Assembly (NCBI RefSeq): GCF_000383915.1
Contig: NZ_KB912942.1
Location: 5,762,564 to 5,826,563 of the forward strand
Length of the DNA: 64,000 bases
Source: Amycolatopsis benzoatilytica AK 16/65
Lineage (GTDB): Bacteria; Actinomycetota; Actinomycetes; Mycobacteriales; Pseudonocardiaceae
Direction: 5' to 3'
Below, piece by piece: positions 35,261 to 44,281 of the stretch (positions are counted from its first letter, which is position 1; every line of letters begins with the position of its first letter). A model generated the notes under the pieces. The model did not search any database. It saw only the letters and a program-made list of their open reading frames with translations, and had not been told where the DNA came from. The translations under genes were made by a program, and so were the position numbers.

Positions 35261-36169
35261 GTGACCGATTTCGTCGTCCCGCCGTCCTTCGCCGAACGCG
35301 CCCCGCTCGTGCTGGGTCCAGAAGCCGTGCCGTGGCTCGCCTCGCTGCCCGCGCTCGCCGAGAGGTACGCACGCGAGTGGGAACTGGAGTTCGAGGACGT
35401 CGCACGGCACGGGTACGTCGGCGTGGTTCAGCCCGCCCGGCGCGCCGACGGCAGCCGGGCAGTGCTGAAACTCGGCTGGGTGGAAGACGAATCGCGCGAT
35501 GAATCGCTCGCACTGTCCACATGGGCCGGTCGCGGTTCGGTGCTGTTGCTGGAGTCCGCGCCCGAAGACGGTGCACTGCTGCTGGAACGGCTCGACGACA
35601 GCCGCACCCTCGACGACGAACCGCTGCTTCCCGCGGTCGAGATCATGAGCGGTCTGGCCCGGCGGCTCGCGGTGCCCGCGCCGGCCGCTCTCGTCCGCAC
35701 GCTCCGCGGCATGGCCGAAGACCTGCGGGAGGAACTGCCCAAAATGTGGCAGGACACCCGCGAGCCATTCCCCCGCCGGGAGCTGGACGCGGCGCTGGCG
35801 GTCTTGCGCGAGCTCGGACCGACGGCAGGCGACGCGCTGGTGAACGAAGATCTGCACTACCAGAACGTGCTGTCCGGGACCCGCGAACGGTGGCTGGTGA
35901 TCGACCCGAAGCCGCTCGCCGGCGACCTAGAATTCGGGGTCTTTTCCTTGCTGTGGAACCGGTTCAGCGAATCCACGCTGGATTCGAAGGTCGCCGCGAC
36001 CGGCCTGGACGCCGATCGGGTCAAGGCGTGGACGCTGGTGCGGTCGGTGCAGAACCGGCTCTGGCACGCGCAGGATGTGCTGGAGTTCGGCGGCCTGGGC
36101 GAGGACGCCGGCGAGGGCCCGTCCGCGGACGCGCTGCCGGTGCTCTCCCGATGGGCACAAAGCCGCTGA
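35261..36169 (+). CDS. Aminoglycoside/hydroxyurea phosphotransferase family protein
   Basis: About 302 residues. Resembles the PF04655 kinase family (streptomycin 6-kinase-like): VVPPSFAERAP, AVLKLGW (lysine for ATP), catalytic loop LVNEDLHYQNVL and VIDPKPLAGDLEFG. The usual HGD of the catalytic loop is NED here. It could phosphorylate a small hydroxylated substrate; antibiotic resistance is not shown. GTG at 35261 or ATG at 35252 may start it. Confidence 0.85.
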   Translation: MTDFVVPPSFAERAPLVLGPEAVPWLASLPALAERYAREWELEFEDVARHGYVGVVQPARRADGSRAVLKLGWVEDESRDESLALSTWAGRGSVLLLESAPEDGALLLERLDDSRTLDDEPLLPAVEIMSGLARRLAVPAPAALVRTLRGMAEDLREELPKMWQDTREPFPRRELDAALAVLRELGPTAGDALVNEDLHYQNVLSGTRERWLVIDPKPLAGDLEFGVFSLLWNRFSESTLDSKVAATGLDADRVKAWTLVRSVQNRLWHAQDVLEFGGLGEDAGEGPSADALPVLSRWAQSR

Positions 36170-36226
36170 GAGTTCGCCAAGCAGCGGCACGAGCGCTCCC
36201 GGACGCCAGCCGATAGTCTCGGCGCC

Positions 36227-37531
36227 ATGGCGGGCACTAACCGGGTTTTCGCGGCTCAGCTGGCGGGTTTGCCAGTATTCGGGCCGGACGGCGAATCGAT
36301 CGGCAAGGTCCGCGACGTCGTCGCCGGTCTGAGGCTGGACCAGCAGCCGCCGCGGATCCTGGGCATGGTCGTGGAACTGGCGACCCGGCGGCGGGTGTTC
36401 GTGCCCATGCTGCGGGTGACCTCGATCGAGCCGAACGCCGTGACGCTCGCCACCGGCTCGGTCAACATGCGGCATTTCCACCAGCGGCCCAACGAGGTCC
36501 TGGTATGCGGCCAGCTGCTCGACGCGCACGCCTCCCTCACCAGCAGCTCGGAAACCCGGCTGACCGTGGTCGACGCCGCCATGGAACCCACCCGCACCCG
36601 CGACTGGGTGCTGGCCAAGCTGGCGGTCCGCGAACGGTCCACCCGGCTCGCACTGGGCCGGCGGCGCGCGGCGATGCAGGTGCTGCCGTGGAACGAGGTG
36701 GCCGGGCTCGGGCTCACCGACCTGACCGGGCAGCCGCAGGGGGCCGGCCAGCTGCTGATGCTGTTCGACACGATGCGCGCCGTCGACGTCGCCGCCACCG
36801 TGCGCGACCTGCCGATCAAGCGACGGCACGAGGTCGCCGACGCGATGGACGACGAACGGCTCGCCGACGTCATCGAGGAACTGCCCGAGGACGACCAGAA
36901 GGAACTCCTCTCCTACCTCCCCGAGGAACGCGCGGCCGACATCCTCGAGGCGATGAGCCCGGATGACGCCGCCGACCTGCTCGCCGAACTCGCCCCGGCC
37001 GAGCAGAGCCGGCTGCTGGAACTGATGGAGCCGGAAGAATCCGCGCCGGTCCGGCGGCTGCTGGCGTACTCGGCCGACACCGCGGGCGGTCTGATGACGC
37101 CGGAGCCGGTAGTGCTCACGCCGGACGCGACGATCGCCGAAGCGCTGGCACACATCCGCAACGCGGACCTGCCCGCCGCGCTCGCCAGCATGGTGTTCGT
37201 GTGCCGCCCGCCGACGGAAACGCCGACCGGCCGGTTCGTCGGCGTCGTGCACTTCCAGCGGCTGTTGCGCGAACCGCCCGCCGAACTGGTCGCCAGCGCG
37301 GTGGACACCGACCTCACCGCGCTGCGCCCGGAAGCGCCGCTGGCCGAGGTCACGCGATACTTCGCGGCGTACAACCTGACGTGCGGCCCCGTGGTCGACG
37401 CCGAAGACCACCTGCTCGGCGCCGTCACCGTCGACGACGTCCTCGACCACCTGCTGCCCGACGACTGGCGCGAAACCGGACTCCACGACGTCGCCGACAG
37501 TGCTGATCTCCAGGAGACCGACCGTGCCTGA
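36227..37531 (+). CDS. PRC-barrel, MgtE N-terminal and CBS domain protein (Rv1232c-like)
   Basis: 434 residues, no membrane segment. N-terminal PRC-barrel-like part (GLPVFGPDGESIGKVRDVV), MgtE N domain (LPIKRRHEVADAMDDERLADVIEELPEDDQKELL, MSPDDAADLLAEL) and paired CBS domains (TAGGLMTPEPVVLTPDATIAEAL, GPVVDAEDHLLGAVTVDDVLDHLL). Looks like the cytosolic sensor half of an MgtE channel without the pore. Overlaps the DUF1003 gene by 8 nt. Confidence 0.88.
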   Translation: MAGTNRVFAAQLAGLPVFGPDGESIGKVRDVVAGLRLDQQPPRILGMVVELATRRRVFVPMLRVTSIEPNAVTLATGSVNMRHFHQRPNEVLVCGQLLDAHASLTSSSETRLTVVDAAMEPTRTRDWVLAKLAVRERSTRLALGRRRAAMQVLPWNEVAGLGLTDLTGQPQGAGQLLMLFDTMRAVDVAATVRDLPIKRRHEVADAMDDERLADVIEELPEDDQKELLSYLPEERAADILEAMSPDDAADLLAELAPAEQSRLLELMEPEESAPVRRLLAYSADTAGGLMTPEPVVLTPDATIAEALAHIRNADLPAALASMVFVCRPPTETPTGRFVGVVHFQRLLREPPAELVASAVDTDLTALRPEAPLAEVTRYFAAYNLTCGPVVDAEDHLLGAVTVDDVLDHLLPDDWRETGLHDVADSADLQETDRA

Positions 37532-38021
37532 ACTCGGCTCCGGCCGCAAGCTCGACCAGCCGCGCAGCCAGGCCCGGCTGCGGTTGAACATCGACCCGGA
37601 TACCTTCGGCCGCTTCACCGAGCGGATCGCGCGGTTCCTCGGCACCGGCAAGTACCTGTTCTGGCAGACGCTGATCGTGATCGTCTGGATCACATTGAAC
37701 ATGGTCGGGCTGTCGCTGCAGTGGGACCCGTACCCGTTCATCCTGCTCAACCTGGCGTTCTCGACGCAGGCGGCGTACGCCGCGCCGCTGATCCTGCTGG
37801 CGCAGAACCGGCAGGACGACCGGGACCGGGTGTCGCTGGAGGAAGACCGCACCCGGGCCGCGCAGACCAAGGCGGACACCGAGTACCTGGCCCGCGAACT
37901 CGCCTCGCTGCGGCTGGCGGTCGGCGAGGTCGCGACCCGCGACTACCTGCGCAGCGAACTCGACCGGCTGCGCGAAGACCTGGCGGTGAACGCCAAGCCG
38001 CGCAAGGCGAAGCAGAGCTGA
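37524..38021 (+). CDS. DUF1003 membrane protein (Rv1231c-like)
   Basis: 165 residues. DUF1003: RIARFLGTGKYLFWQTLIVIVWITLN, then DPYPFILLNLAFSTQAAYAAPLILLAQNRQ (two helices) and a charged coiled coil. GTG at 37524 is chosen for AGGAGA 7 nt upstream; this overlaps the upstream gene. Pairing of a pore-less MgtE-like protein with a DUF1003 membrane protein is conserved in actinobacteria. Confidence 0.88.
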   Translation: MPELGSGRKLDQPRSQARLRLNIDPDTFGRFTERIARFLGTGKYLFWQTLIVIVWITLNMVGLSLQWDPYPFILLNLAFSTQAAYAAPLILLAQNRQDDRDRVSLEEDRTRAAQTKADTEYLARELASLRLAVGEVATRDYLRSELDRLREDLAVNAKPRKAKQS

Positions 38022-38046
38022 ACCAGGCAGTACGTACGATGGGTTC

Positions 38047-39192
38047 GTGACTGGTACACAGCAGCTCCCCAGCGTCGACGACGTCCGCACCGCGCTGAAG
38101 GACGTGTACGACCCGGAAATCAAGAAACCGATCACCGACCTCGGCATGGTCAAGGACGTGACGGTCGGTGACGACGGGGTCGTCGTCGTCGGGATTTACC
38201 TGACGGTCGCGGGCTGCCCGCTCAAGGCGACGCTGACCGCGGACACCACGAAGGCCGTCTCGAAGCTGCCCGGCGTCGCGGACGTGCGGGTCGAGCTGGA
38301 CGTGATGAGCGACGAGCAGCGCTCGGAACTGCGCAAGTCGCTGCGCGGCGACGCCGAGGAGCCGGTCATCCCGTTCGCGCAGCCGGGTTCGATGACCCGG
38401 GTGTATTGCGTGGCGTCCGGCAAGGGCGGCGTGGGCAAGTCGTCGGTGACTGTGAACCTGGCGGTGGCGATGGCCGAGCGCGGTCTGTCGGTCGGCGTGG
38501 TGGACGCGGACATCTACGGCCACTCGATCCCGCGGATGCTGGGTGCGCGGGAGAAGCCGACCAAGGTCGACACGATGATCATGCCGCCGCAGGCGCACGG
38601 CGTGAAGGTGATCTCGATCGGCATGTTCACCCCGGGCAACGCGCCGGTGGTGTGGCGCGGCCCGATGCTGCACCGCGCGCTGCAGCAGTTCCTCGCCGAC
38701 GTGTTCTGGGGCGACCTGGACATCCTGCTGCTGGACCTGCCGCCGGGCACCGGCGACATCGCGATCTCGGTGGCGCAGCTGATCCCGAACGCGGAAATCC
38801 TGGTCGTGACGACGCCGCAGCAGGCCGCTGCCGAGGTGGCCGAGCGCGCGGGCGCGATCGCGATGCAGACCCGGCAGCGGGTGGCCGGCGTCATCGAGAA
38901 CATGTCGTGGCTGGAAACCCCGTCCGGGGAGCGGATCGAGGTGTTCGGCGCGGGCGGCGGCCAGACGGTGGCGGACTCGCTGTCGAAGTCGGTCGGCTCG
39001 AAGGTGCCGCTGCTCGGCCAGGTCCCGCTCGACCCGCGGCTGCGCGAACAGGGCGACGAGGGCACGCCGATCGTGCTGGCCGAGCCGGACGCGCCGGCGT
39101 CGCTGGTGCTGAAGGACGCGGCGAAGCAGCTGTCGGTCCGGGCGCGCGGGCTGGCCGGGATGATGCTGAACGTGAGCCCCGCCGGCAGGTAG
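38047..39192 (+). CDS. mrp: Iron-sulfur cluster carrier Mrp/ApbC
   Basis: 381 residues. N-terminal MIP18/DUF59 domain (LKDVYDPEIKKPITDLGMV) and a ParA/MinD-type ATPase (SGKGGVGKSSVTVNLA, VVDADIYGHSIPRM, LLDLPPGTGD). The paired CxxC of many ApbC proteins is not obvious, as in other actinobacterial Mrp proteins. Cytosolic Fe-S cluster transfer. GTG start at 38047. Confidence 0.94.
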   Translation: MTGTQQLPSVDDVRTALKDVYDPEIKKPITDLGMVKDVTVGDDGVVVVGIYLTVAGCPLKATLTADTTKAVSKLPGVADVRVELDVMSDEQRSELRKSLRGDAEEPVIPFAQPGSMTRVYCVASGKGGVGKSSVTVNLAVAMAERGLSVGVVDADIYGHSIPRMLGAREKPTKVDTMIMPPQAHGVKVISIGMFTPGNAPVVWRGPMLHRALQQFLADVFWGDLDILLLDLPPGTGDIAISVAQLIPNAEILVVTTPQQAAAEVAERAGAIAMQTRQRVAGVIENMSWLETPSGERIEVFGAGGGQTVADSLSKSVGSKVPLLGQVPLDPRLREQGDEGTPIVLAEPDAPASLVLKDAAKQLSVRARGLAGMMLNVSPAGR

Positions 39193-39196
39193 CACC

Positions 39197-39271
39197 CCAA
39201 TGTGGCATTGGGTGCGTCCCACGCAACCAATGCCACATTGGGTGCGTGGGACGCAACCAATGTGGCATTGG
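39197..39271. repeat. Nested 30-bp palindromic repeats (CCAATGTGGCATTGG family)
   Basis: Three units at 30-nt spacing (39197, 39227, 39257). Each has two small hairpins: CCAATG-TGG-CATTGG and TGCGT-CCC-ACGCA. In the second unit both loops are exactly reverse-complemented (CCA and GGG), so the units also form larger palindromes. Lies between the convergent mrp and lipoprotein genes. Confidence 0.92.
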
Positions 39272-39281
39272 GGCGTTGGGG

Positions 39282-39776
39282 TCAGGCGGCGTGCACCGTG
39301 ACCAGGAGCGCGCCGGACTGGCGCAGCGTGACCTTGGTGTCGCCGGGTTTGGTCACCGTCAAGGTGATGTCCTGGGCCTTCTTCGGGGTCAGTGCGACCG
39401 ACTCGCCCGGCTGGTCCTGGACGTCGACGTTGTCCGCCTGGTCGGACGTCACGGTGATCTTCACCTTGTTGCCGACCTTGACGTCCACCACGCCGGTCTC
39501 CGGCGTGACCTTCCCGCCCTGGTAGCCGACGGTGACCAGCACGTCCACGCCTGCCTCGCCGGTGTCCGCGCCGCGCTTCACGTTCGACTGGCCGGCGTTC
39601 CCGGCGGCGCTGGACGGGGCGGCCGACGGCGCGGCCGAGGACGACATCGCCGGCGCGGGCACCGAAGTGTAGGTGGCGGGCGGCTGGGTGCTCGGCTCGT
39701 CGTCGGCACTGCACCCGGCGACGGCGAGGGCGGCCGCAGCGATCGTTCCGGCCAGCGCAGCCGCACGGCGTGACAT
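39282..39776 (-). CDS. LpqX-like lipoprotein
   Basis: 164 residues. Signal peptide with lipobox LAVAGC, a Ser/Ala/Pro linker, then a compact beta domain (ETGVVDVKVGNKVKITVTSD, VDVQDQPGESVALTPKK, GDTKVTLRQSGALLVTV) with a cupredoxin-like strand pattern but no copper ligands. ATG at 39776 follows GGAGG. Position between mrp and tatB matches Mtb lpqX. Confidence 0.82.
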   Translation of the reverse strand: MSRRAAALAGTIAAAALAVAGCSADDEPSTQPPATYTSVPAPAMSSSAAPSAAPSSAAGNAGQSNVKRGADTGEAGVDVLVTVGYQGGKVTPETGVVDVKVGNKVKITVTSDQADNVDVQDQPGESVALTPKKAQDITLTVTKPGDTKVTLRQSGALLVTVHAA

Positions 39777-39870
39777 GTCAGGAACCTCCAGGGTCGGTAG
39801 AGCTGATGCCCTGAATCTACCCAGCATGGTCAGCGCCTCTCGCGTCGGCTCGGGCGTGTCCGCGCGACGC

Positions 39871-40293
39871 TCAGGTGGCGTCCGGGTCGACCGGCGGGCG
39901 CTCGCCCGGCTTGAGCGGTTCGGGCTGCGGGATCGGGGTTTGCGGCTGGATCGTCGGCGTGGCCCCGTTGGTCGCGGCCGCGCCGTTCAGCTCGTTTTTG
40001 AAGCTGTTCAGGCCGAGCGGATCGGAGTCGCCGTCGAACAGGTGCTGGGCGACGACCCGTTTCGGGTCGAGGTTGCGCAGCCCGCGCAGGTCCTCGAGAG
40101 GTTTGCGGAGCTGGTCGAACTCGGGACCCATCTCCTCGCGCAGCTGCTCGCGCGCTCCGGTCGCGAAGTCGCGGGCTTTGCGGACGCTGCGAGCCAGCCA
40201 GGAGGCCGCTTCCGGCAGCCGCTCCGGTCCGAGGATGAAAAGCCCCGCGATGATGAGCACGAGGATCTCGCCCCAGCCGACACTGTCGAACAC
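39871..40293 (-). CDS. tatB: Sec-independent translocase subunit TatB
   Basis: 140 residues. Starts [20 protein letters not shown], with a short helix, then LGPERLP hinge and an amphipathic helix ([16 protein letters not shown]), and an acidic/Pro-rich tail. Partners TatC and TatA are not in the window. GTG at 40293. Adjacent to htrA and sigE as in mycobacteria. Confidence 0.94.
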   Translation of the reverse strand: MFDSVGWGEILVLIIAGLFILGPERLPEAASWLARSVRKARDFATGAREQLREEMGPEFDQLRKPLEDLRGLRNLDPKRVVAQHLFDGDSDPLGLNSFKNELNGAAATNGATPTIQPQTPIPQPEPLKPGERPPVDPDAT

Positions 40294-40391
40294 CCGTGAA
40301 ACCTCCGCTCGGTGCTGCCCCGGCCAAGCCTACCCGGGCGGTTTCGCGCCCCGGCAGGCCCAAACGTCGGACGGAACCTTAAGGGAACGTG

Positions 40392-41948
40392 TCAGTCCGA
40401 CCCGAGCGTGACGTCCACCACGAGCACCGCTCCGTCGCGGGCCAGCTGCACCGGCACCACCTGGCCCGGGTCGTGGCCGCGGACCGCGACGGTCAGTTCG
40501 GCGGAATTGCGCACGACGTGGTCGCCGACCTTCGTGATCACGTCGCCCTCCTTGATCCCGGCGTTCGCCGCCGGGCCGTTCGGGGAGACGTTGCGCACCT
40601 GCGCGCCCATCGTGGTGGACCCGGCGACGGTGGAGGCGGCGTTGATCCCGATGTCGGCGTGCGCGACCTTGCCGTCCTTGATCAGGGCTTTCGCGATCTT
40701 GATCGCGTAGTCGCTGGGAATGGCGAAGCCGATGCCGATGCTGCCGCCGTCCTGGCCGGACGAGCGGATCGCCGAGTTGATGCCGACCAGCGCGCCGGTC
40801 GAGTCGACGAGCGCGCCGCCGGAGTTGCCGTGGTTGATCGCGGCGTCGGTCTGGATGGCCGAGTAGGTGACCGGCGAAGCGCCGTTGTCGCCGCCCGCGG
40901 TGACCGGCCGGTCCAGCGCGCTGACGATGCCCGCGGTGATCGAGTTCTGCAGCGCCAGCGGCGACCCGACGGCGATCACGGAGTCGCCCACCTGCAGGTC
41001 GGACGACTTGCCGATCTGCATGACGACCGGGTTGGTGACGTTGACCTTGACGACCGCCAGGTCGGTCTTCTGGTCCGCGCCGACGACCTTCGCCTCGGTG
41101 CGCGTCCCGTCGTTGAAGATCGCGGTGATCTTGGCGTTCTGGTCGCTGACCGCGGTCGAGACGACGTGCTCGTTGGTGAGGATGTAGCCCTGCGGGTCGA
41201 TGACGACGCCGGAGCCCTGCTCGCCGCTGTCCGCGCCGGGCTTGACGACTTCGAGGGAAACCACGGCCGGGGAGACACGCTTGGCGATGTCGGCCAGCGA
41301 GCCGGGCGGGCGTTCCTTCGCCGCTTCGGCCTCGGAGATGGTGGCGCTGCCGGTGAGCGACGAACCGGTGTCCGCGACCCACCAGCCGACCAGCCCGCCG
41401 GCCGCCCCGATCAGGAGGGCCACCACGCCGAGCAGCGCCAATGCCTTGGGCTGGACCCGGCGTCCGAAGAGGACTTCGGGAAGACTCAGCCGCGCGCCGG
41501 GGGGAAGGTCCGGGCTCGCGGCCTTCTCGTCTTCCTGCGCGACGGCCGGATCGGAAAGGACCGCGCCGGCGCCCGGGTCGCGCCAGGGGTCGGACTTGTC
41601 GGACCAGAGCGGGTCCTCCGGAGCCTCCGGGTCGAGGGTGGCTTCCGCGGGCCGCTGGAGCAGGACGTTCTCCGCGCCCGGGGGCCGGCTGAACGCCTCG
41701 GCCAGCGATTCCGGCGGCGGCGGGGCCAGGTTGAGCGGCTGGCCGTTGCCGGCCGGGGGCGGGGTGTAGAGCTTGTCGAACGCGCCGTCGACGCCGCGCG
41801 GCCGGCCGAAGACGGCTGCCTGCTGCGGGTCCACCGAGGGCCGGTCCAGGGGCCTTGGCGTCAGCCGGTCCGCACCCGTGTTCTGTGCGGTGCCGCCGGC
41901 GGCGGACGTGCCCGGCTGGACAGGGGGTGTGTTCGGCTGGTCGGTCAT
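40392..41948 (-). CDS. htrA: HtrA/DegP family serine protease with PDZ domain
   Basis: 518 residues. Cytosolic Pro-rich N-terminus (~1-165), one membrane helix (~168-190), trypsin-like domain with catalytic H261 (TNEHVV), D296 (KTDLAVV) and S376 (GNSGGAL), and a C-terminal PDZ domain (NGPAANAGIKEGDVITKVG). Degrades misfolded envelope proteins. It is next to rseA-sigE on the same strand, the mycobacterial envelope-stress arrangement. ATG at 41948 follows GGGGAA. Confidence 0.95.
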   Translation of the reverse strand: MTDQPNTPPVQPGTSAAGGTAQNTGADRLTPRPLDRPSVDPQQAAVFGRPRGVDGAFDKLYTPPPAGNGQPLNLAPPPPESLAEAFSRPPGAENVLLQRPAEATLDPEAPEDPLWSDKSDPWRDPGAGAVLSDPAVAQEDEKAASPDLPPGARLSLPEVLFGRRVQPKALALLGVVALLIGAAGGLVGWWVADTGSSLTGSATISEAEAAKERPPGSLADIAKRVSPAVVSLEVVKPGADSGEQGSGVVIDPQGYILTNEHVVSTAVSDQNAKITAIFNDGTRTEAKVVGADQKTDLAVVKVNVTNPVVMQIGKSSDLQVGDSVIAVGSPLALQNSITAGIVSALDRPVTAGGDNGASPVTYSAIQTDAAINHGNSGGALVDSTGALVGINSAIRSSGQDGGSIGIGFAIPSDYAIKIAKALIKDGKVAHADIGINAASTVAGSTTMGAQVRNVSPNGPAANAGIKEGDVITKVGDHVVRNSAELTVAVRGHDPGQVVPVQLARDGAVLVVDVTLGSD

Positions 41949-42113
41949 CGTTCCCCGGAGACGCGGTTGGTACGGAAGGCCGACGATACCCAAGCCTTCA
42001 GGCGAGTGTGGCTGGCGCGCGGTGAAATGAGTGTGGGGCTTGAGGCAGCCCGTTGTCCGCGCGAGCGTGCTGAGGCCATCCGAGGAAAACGGTCAGCAAC
42101 CCCTGAGCCGCCC

Positions 42114-42770
42114 TCACCGGGCAGCGACCGCCGCCTTCGCGGGCAATACCTCGCCCGGTGCCGGAACCGCCGAAGAAACCGTCACCGGGGACTCCGGAGC
42201 CAGCGTCCGGGCCGGCGGGAAGCTGGCGTTCAGCACTCCCGGGTCGCTAGCCCCTTCACCGCTGTCCGCCGACGTCCCGACCAGCGCCAGGGCGCTCAGC
42301 ACGAGGCCGGATACGACGACCCCAGCTCCCTGCGCTGCTCGCTTGCGGCTGAGTCCGAACCGTCCGCCGCCGAGCACGTTCGCCGACTGCCCGAGCGGCG
42401 CGGTTGTTCCCAACGGCGCGGCACCTCCGAGCACGCCGCCGTCGCGGAGCCCGGCCACCCGGTCCGGGCGCTGGATCGCCACCAGCTGGCCGTCCGCGGT
42501 GACCGCGAGGTTGTCCGGTGTGCCGGGCAGCTCGATGTGCTCCGGAATCGACCGGAGGCTGGCCAAGAACCCAGCGGACATCGAAGGCGCGCCGGCGTCC
42601 TTCACCGCCGCCACCGCCTGTCGCTGCGCCGACACCTCTGCCGCACAGCCGGGGCAGCGTGCAAGGTGCGCGGTGGCCCGGTCGTGCGCGACCGGCGTCA
42701 GTTCTCCGTCGACCAAGGCGACGACTGCGTCCGGGAGGAGGTGGGATTCGGCGAGGCGCCAGCCGCTCAT
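42114..42770 (-). CDS. rseA: Anti-sigma factor RseA
   Basis: 218 residues. N-terminal zinc anti-sigma motif H35xxxC39xxC42 (HLARCPGC), then one membrane helix (~150-172, [18 protein letters not shown]) and a short extracytoplasmic tail. Binds and inhibits SigE. Its ATG overlaps the sigE stop (ATGA), giving matched production. Confidence 0.92.
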   Translation of the reverse strand: MSGWRLAESHLLPDAVVALVDGELTPVAHDRATAHLARCPGCAAEVSAQRQAVAAVKDAGAPSMSAGFLASLRSIPEHIELPGTPDNLAVTADGQLVAIQRPDRVAGLRDGGVLGGAAPLGTTAPLGQSANVLGGGRFGLSRKRAAQGAGVVVSGLVLSALALVGTSADSGEGASDPGVLNASFPPARTLAPESPVTVSSAVPAPGEVLPAKAAVAAR

Positions 42771-43390
42771 ACGGACACCTTCGCAGATTCGTCGCGCATC
42801 GCGCGACGGCGCTCCAGGGAAGCGCGCAGCGCCGAGCGGCCGCGGTGGATCCGGCTGCGCACGGTGCCCAGCTTGACCCCCAGTGTCGCGCCGATCTCCT
42901 CGTACGACAGGCCCTCCACGTCGCACAGCACCACCGCGGCGCGGAACTCCGGGGGCAGTTCGTCGAGCGCTTCCTGCAGGTCCGGGTCCAGGTGCGTGTC
43001 GCTGTAGTACTGCTCCGGGCTCGGGTCGTCGCCGACGATCCGGTCGGTGTCCTCCGGCAGCCCCTCCATGCGCACGCGCGAGCGGCGGCGGGCCATGTCG
43101 AGGAAGAGGTTCGTGGTGATCCGGTGCAGCCAGCCCTCGAACGTCCCCGGCTTGTACGACGCCAGCGACCGGAAGACTCGGATGAAGGTCTCCTGGGTCA
43201 GGTCTTCGGCGTCGTGCGCGTTGCCGGTGAGGCGGTAGGCGAGCCGGTAGACCCGGTCGGCGTGTTCGCGCACGACCTCGTCCCACGAGGGCGGCGTCCA
43301 CGCCGCCTCGGTCGCGTCCACGGTCACCGCGGCGGGCTCCGGCAATTCGGCCTTCTGCATCAGGGGAGCAGGCACCTCCATCTGGGTCAC
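42767..43390 (-). CDS. sigE: ECF RNA polymerase sigma factor SigE
   Basis: 207 residues. Sigma-2 region ([31 protein letters not shown]) and sigma-4 region ([49 protein letters not shown]). GTG at 43390 with AGAGGAG upstream. Order sigE-rseA-htrA-tatB mirrors Mtb Rv1221-Rv1224. An ECF-type promoter and MprA-like boxes lie upstream, suggesting autoregulation. Confidence 0.95.
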   Translation of the reverse strand: MTQMEVPAPLMQKAELPEPAAVTVDATEAAWTPPSWDEVVREHADRVYRLAYRLTGNAHDAEDLTQETFIRVFRSLASYKPGTFEGWLHRITTNLFLDMARRRSRVRMEGLPEDTDRIVGDDPSPEQYYSDTHLDPDLQEALDELPPEFRAAVVLCDVEGLSYEEIGATLGVKLGTVRSRIHRGRSALRASLERRRAMRDESAKVSV

Positions 43391-43407
43391 TCCTCTACTC
43401 CTCTACC

Positions 43408-43434
43408 AACGCGGATCGGGGACACGGTGTTCCC
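43408..43434 (-). promoter_or_regulatory. ECF-type promoter of sigE
   Basis: Reading leftwards: GGGAACA, 16 nt, CGTT. This fits the mycobacterial SigE consensus GGGAAC-Y-N15-16-CGTT apart from one base. It would start transcription about 10 nt before the GTG, consistent with autoregulation. Confidence 0.6.
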
Positions 43435-43487
43435 GTGCGGTTGAGACTGAGTTTGCCGAGCTTCCTTATGGAACTCATGAGACCGAT

Positions 43488-43504
43488 CTGAGAGCAGCCT
43501 GAGA
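43488..43504 (-). promoter_or_regulatory. MprA-like direct repeat upstream of sigE
   Basis: On the sigE strand TCTCAG occurs twice, 11 nt apart, about 65-75 nt upstream of the ECF promoter. TCTCAG-type direct repeats resemble MprA boxes known at mycobacterial sigE. The regulator itself is not in this window. Confidence 0.45.
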
Positions 43505-43612
43505 ACTTTTCAGCCAGCTCCGCACCGCCCGGATGCTGGACGTTTGCTGGCATTCGGGCAATTACCAGGGAGCCTTCGCTGATTTATCGACAACCAGCGC
43601 TAACCTTCGCGC

Positions 43613-44269
43613 GTGAGTTCGGGGACACAGGCGGCGGCCGAGACCGGAGCGGTCGGCGCCGAGCACGTTGACGGGTACTCGCCCGACGACGACGTGCTGG
43701 CCGCGGCACGGATGCGCGGGGCCGATCTCGGCTGCGCCCCGCTGGCCCCCGGGGCAGGGGCGACGCTGCGCTTCCTGGCCGCCACTGTCAACGCGCGAGC
43801 GGTCGTGGAGGTCGGCACCGGGTCCGGTGTGAGCGGGCTGTACCTGCTCCGCGGGATGGCCGCCGACGGCGTGCTGACCTCGATCGACGTCGAGCCCGAG
43901 TACCAGCGCGCGGCGCGCAAGACGTTCCTGGAAGCGGGCTACCCGCCGGGCCGGATGCGGCTGATCGCCGGGCGCGCGCTGGACGTGCTCTCCCGGCTCA
44001 CCCCGGGCGGCTACGACCTGGTGTTCGTCGACGCCGCGCGGATCGAATACCCGGGCTACTACGAGCAGGGCGTCGCGCTGCTGCGCCGCGGCGGGGTCAT
44101 CGTGTTCCACCAGGTCCTGGCGGGCGGGCGGGTCACCGACCCGTCCCGGCGCGACCCGGAGACGATGGCGCTGCGCGAGGTCGCGCGCGCGGTACGAGAG
44201 GACTCCCGGCTCGTCCCGGCGATGCTGCCGGTCGGCGGCGGGCTGCTGGTCGCGACCGCCTGTTCGTGA
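43613..44269 (+). CDS. O-methyltransferase (Rv1220c-like)
   Basis: 218 residues. SAM-dependent class I methyltransferase of the catechol O-methyltransferase type: EVGTGSGVSGLYLLRG, TSIDVEPEYQRAARKTF, YDLVFVDAARIEYPGYYEQ and LLRRGGVIVFHQV. Divergent from sigE, as in Mtb. Substrate unknown. GTG start at 43613. Confidence 0.92.
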   Translation: MSSGTQAAAETGAVGAEHVDGYSPDDDVLAAARMRGADLGCAPLAPGAGATLRFLAATVNARAVVEVGTGSGVSGLYLLRGMAADGVLTSIDVEPEYQRAARKTFLEAGYPPGRMRLIAGRALDVLSRLTPGGYDLVFVDAARIEYPGYYEQGVALLRRGGVIVFHQVLAGGRVTDPSRRDPETMALREVARAVREDSRLVPAMLPVGGGLLVATACS

Positions 44270-44281
44270 CCGGCTCGCCGG

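Noticed and set aside
35261..36169. Streptomycin resistance gene
   Set aside because: Fold matches the kinase family, but the catalytic loop differs and nothing around indicates antibiotic resistance.
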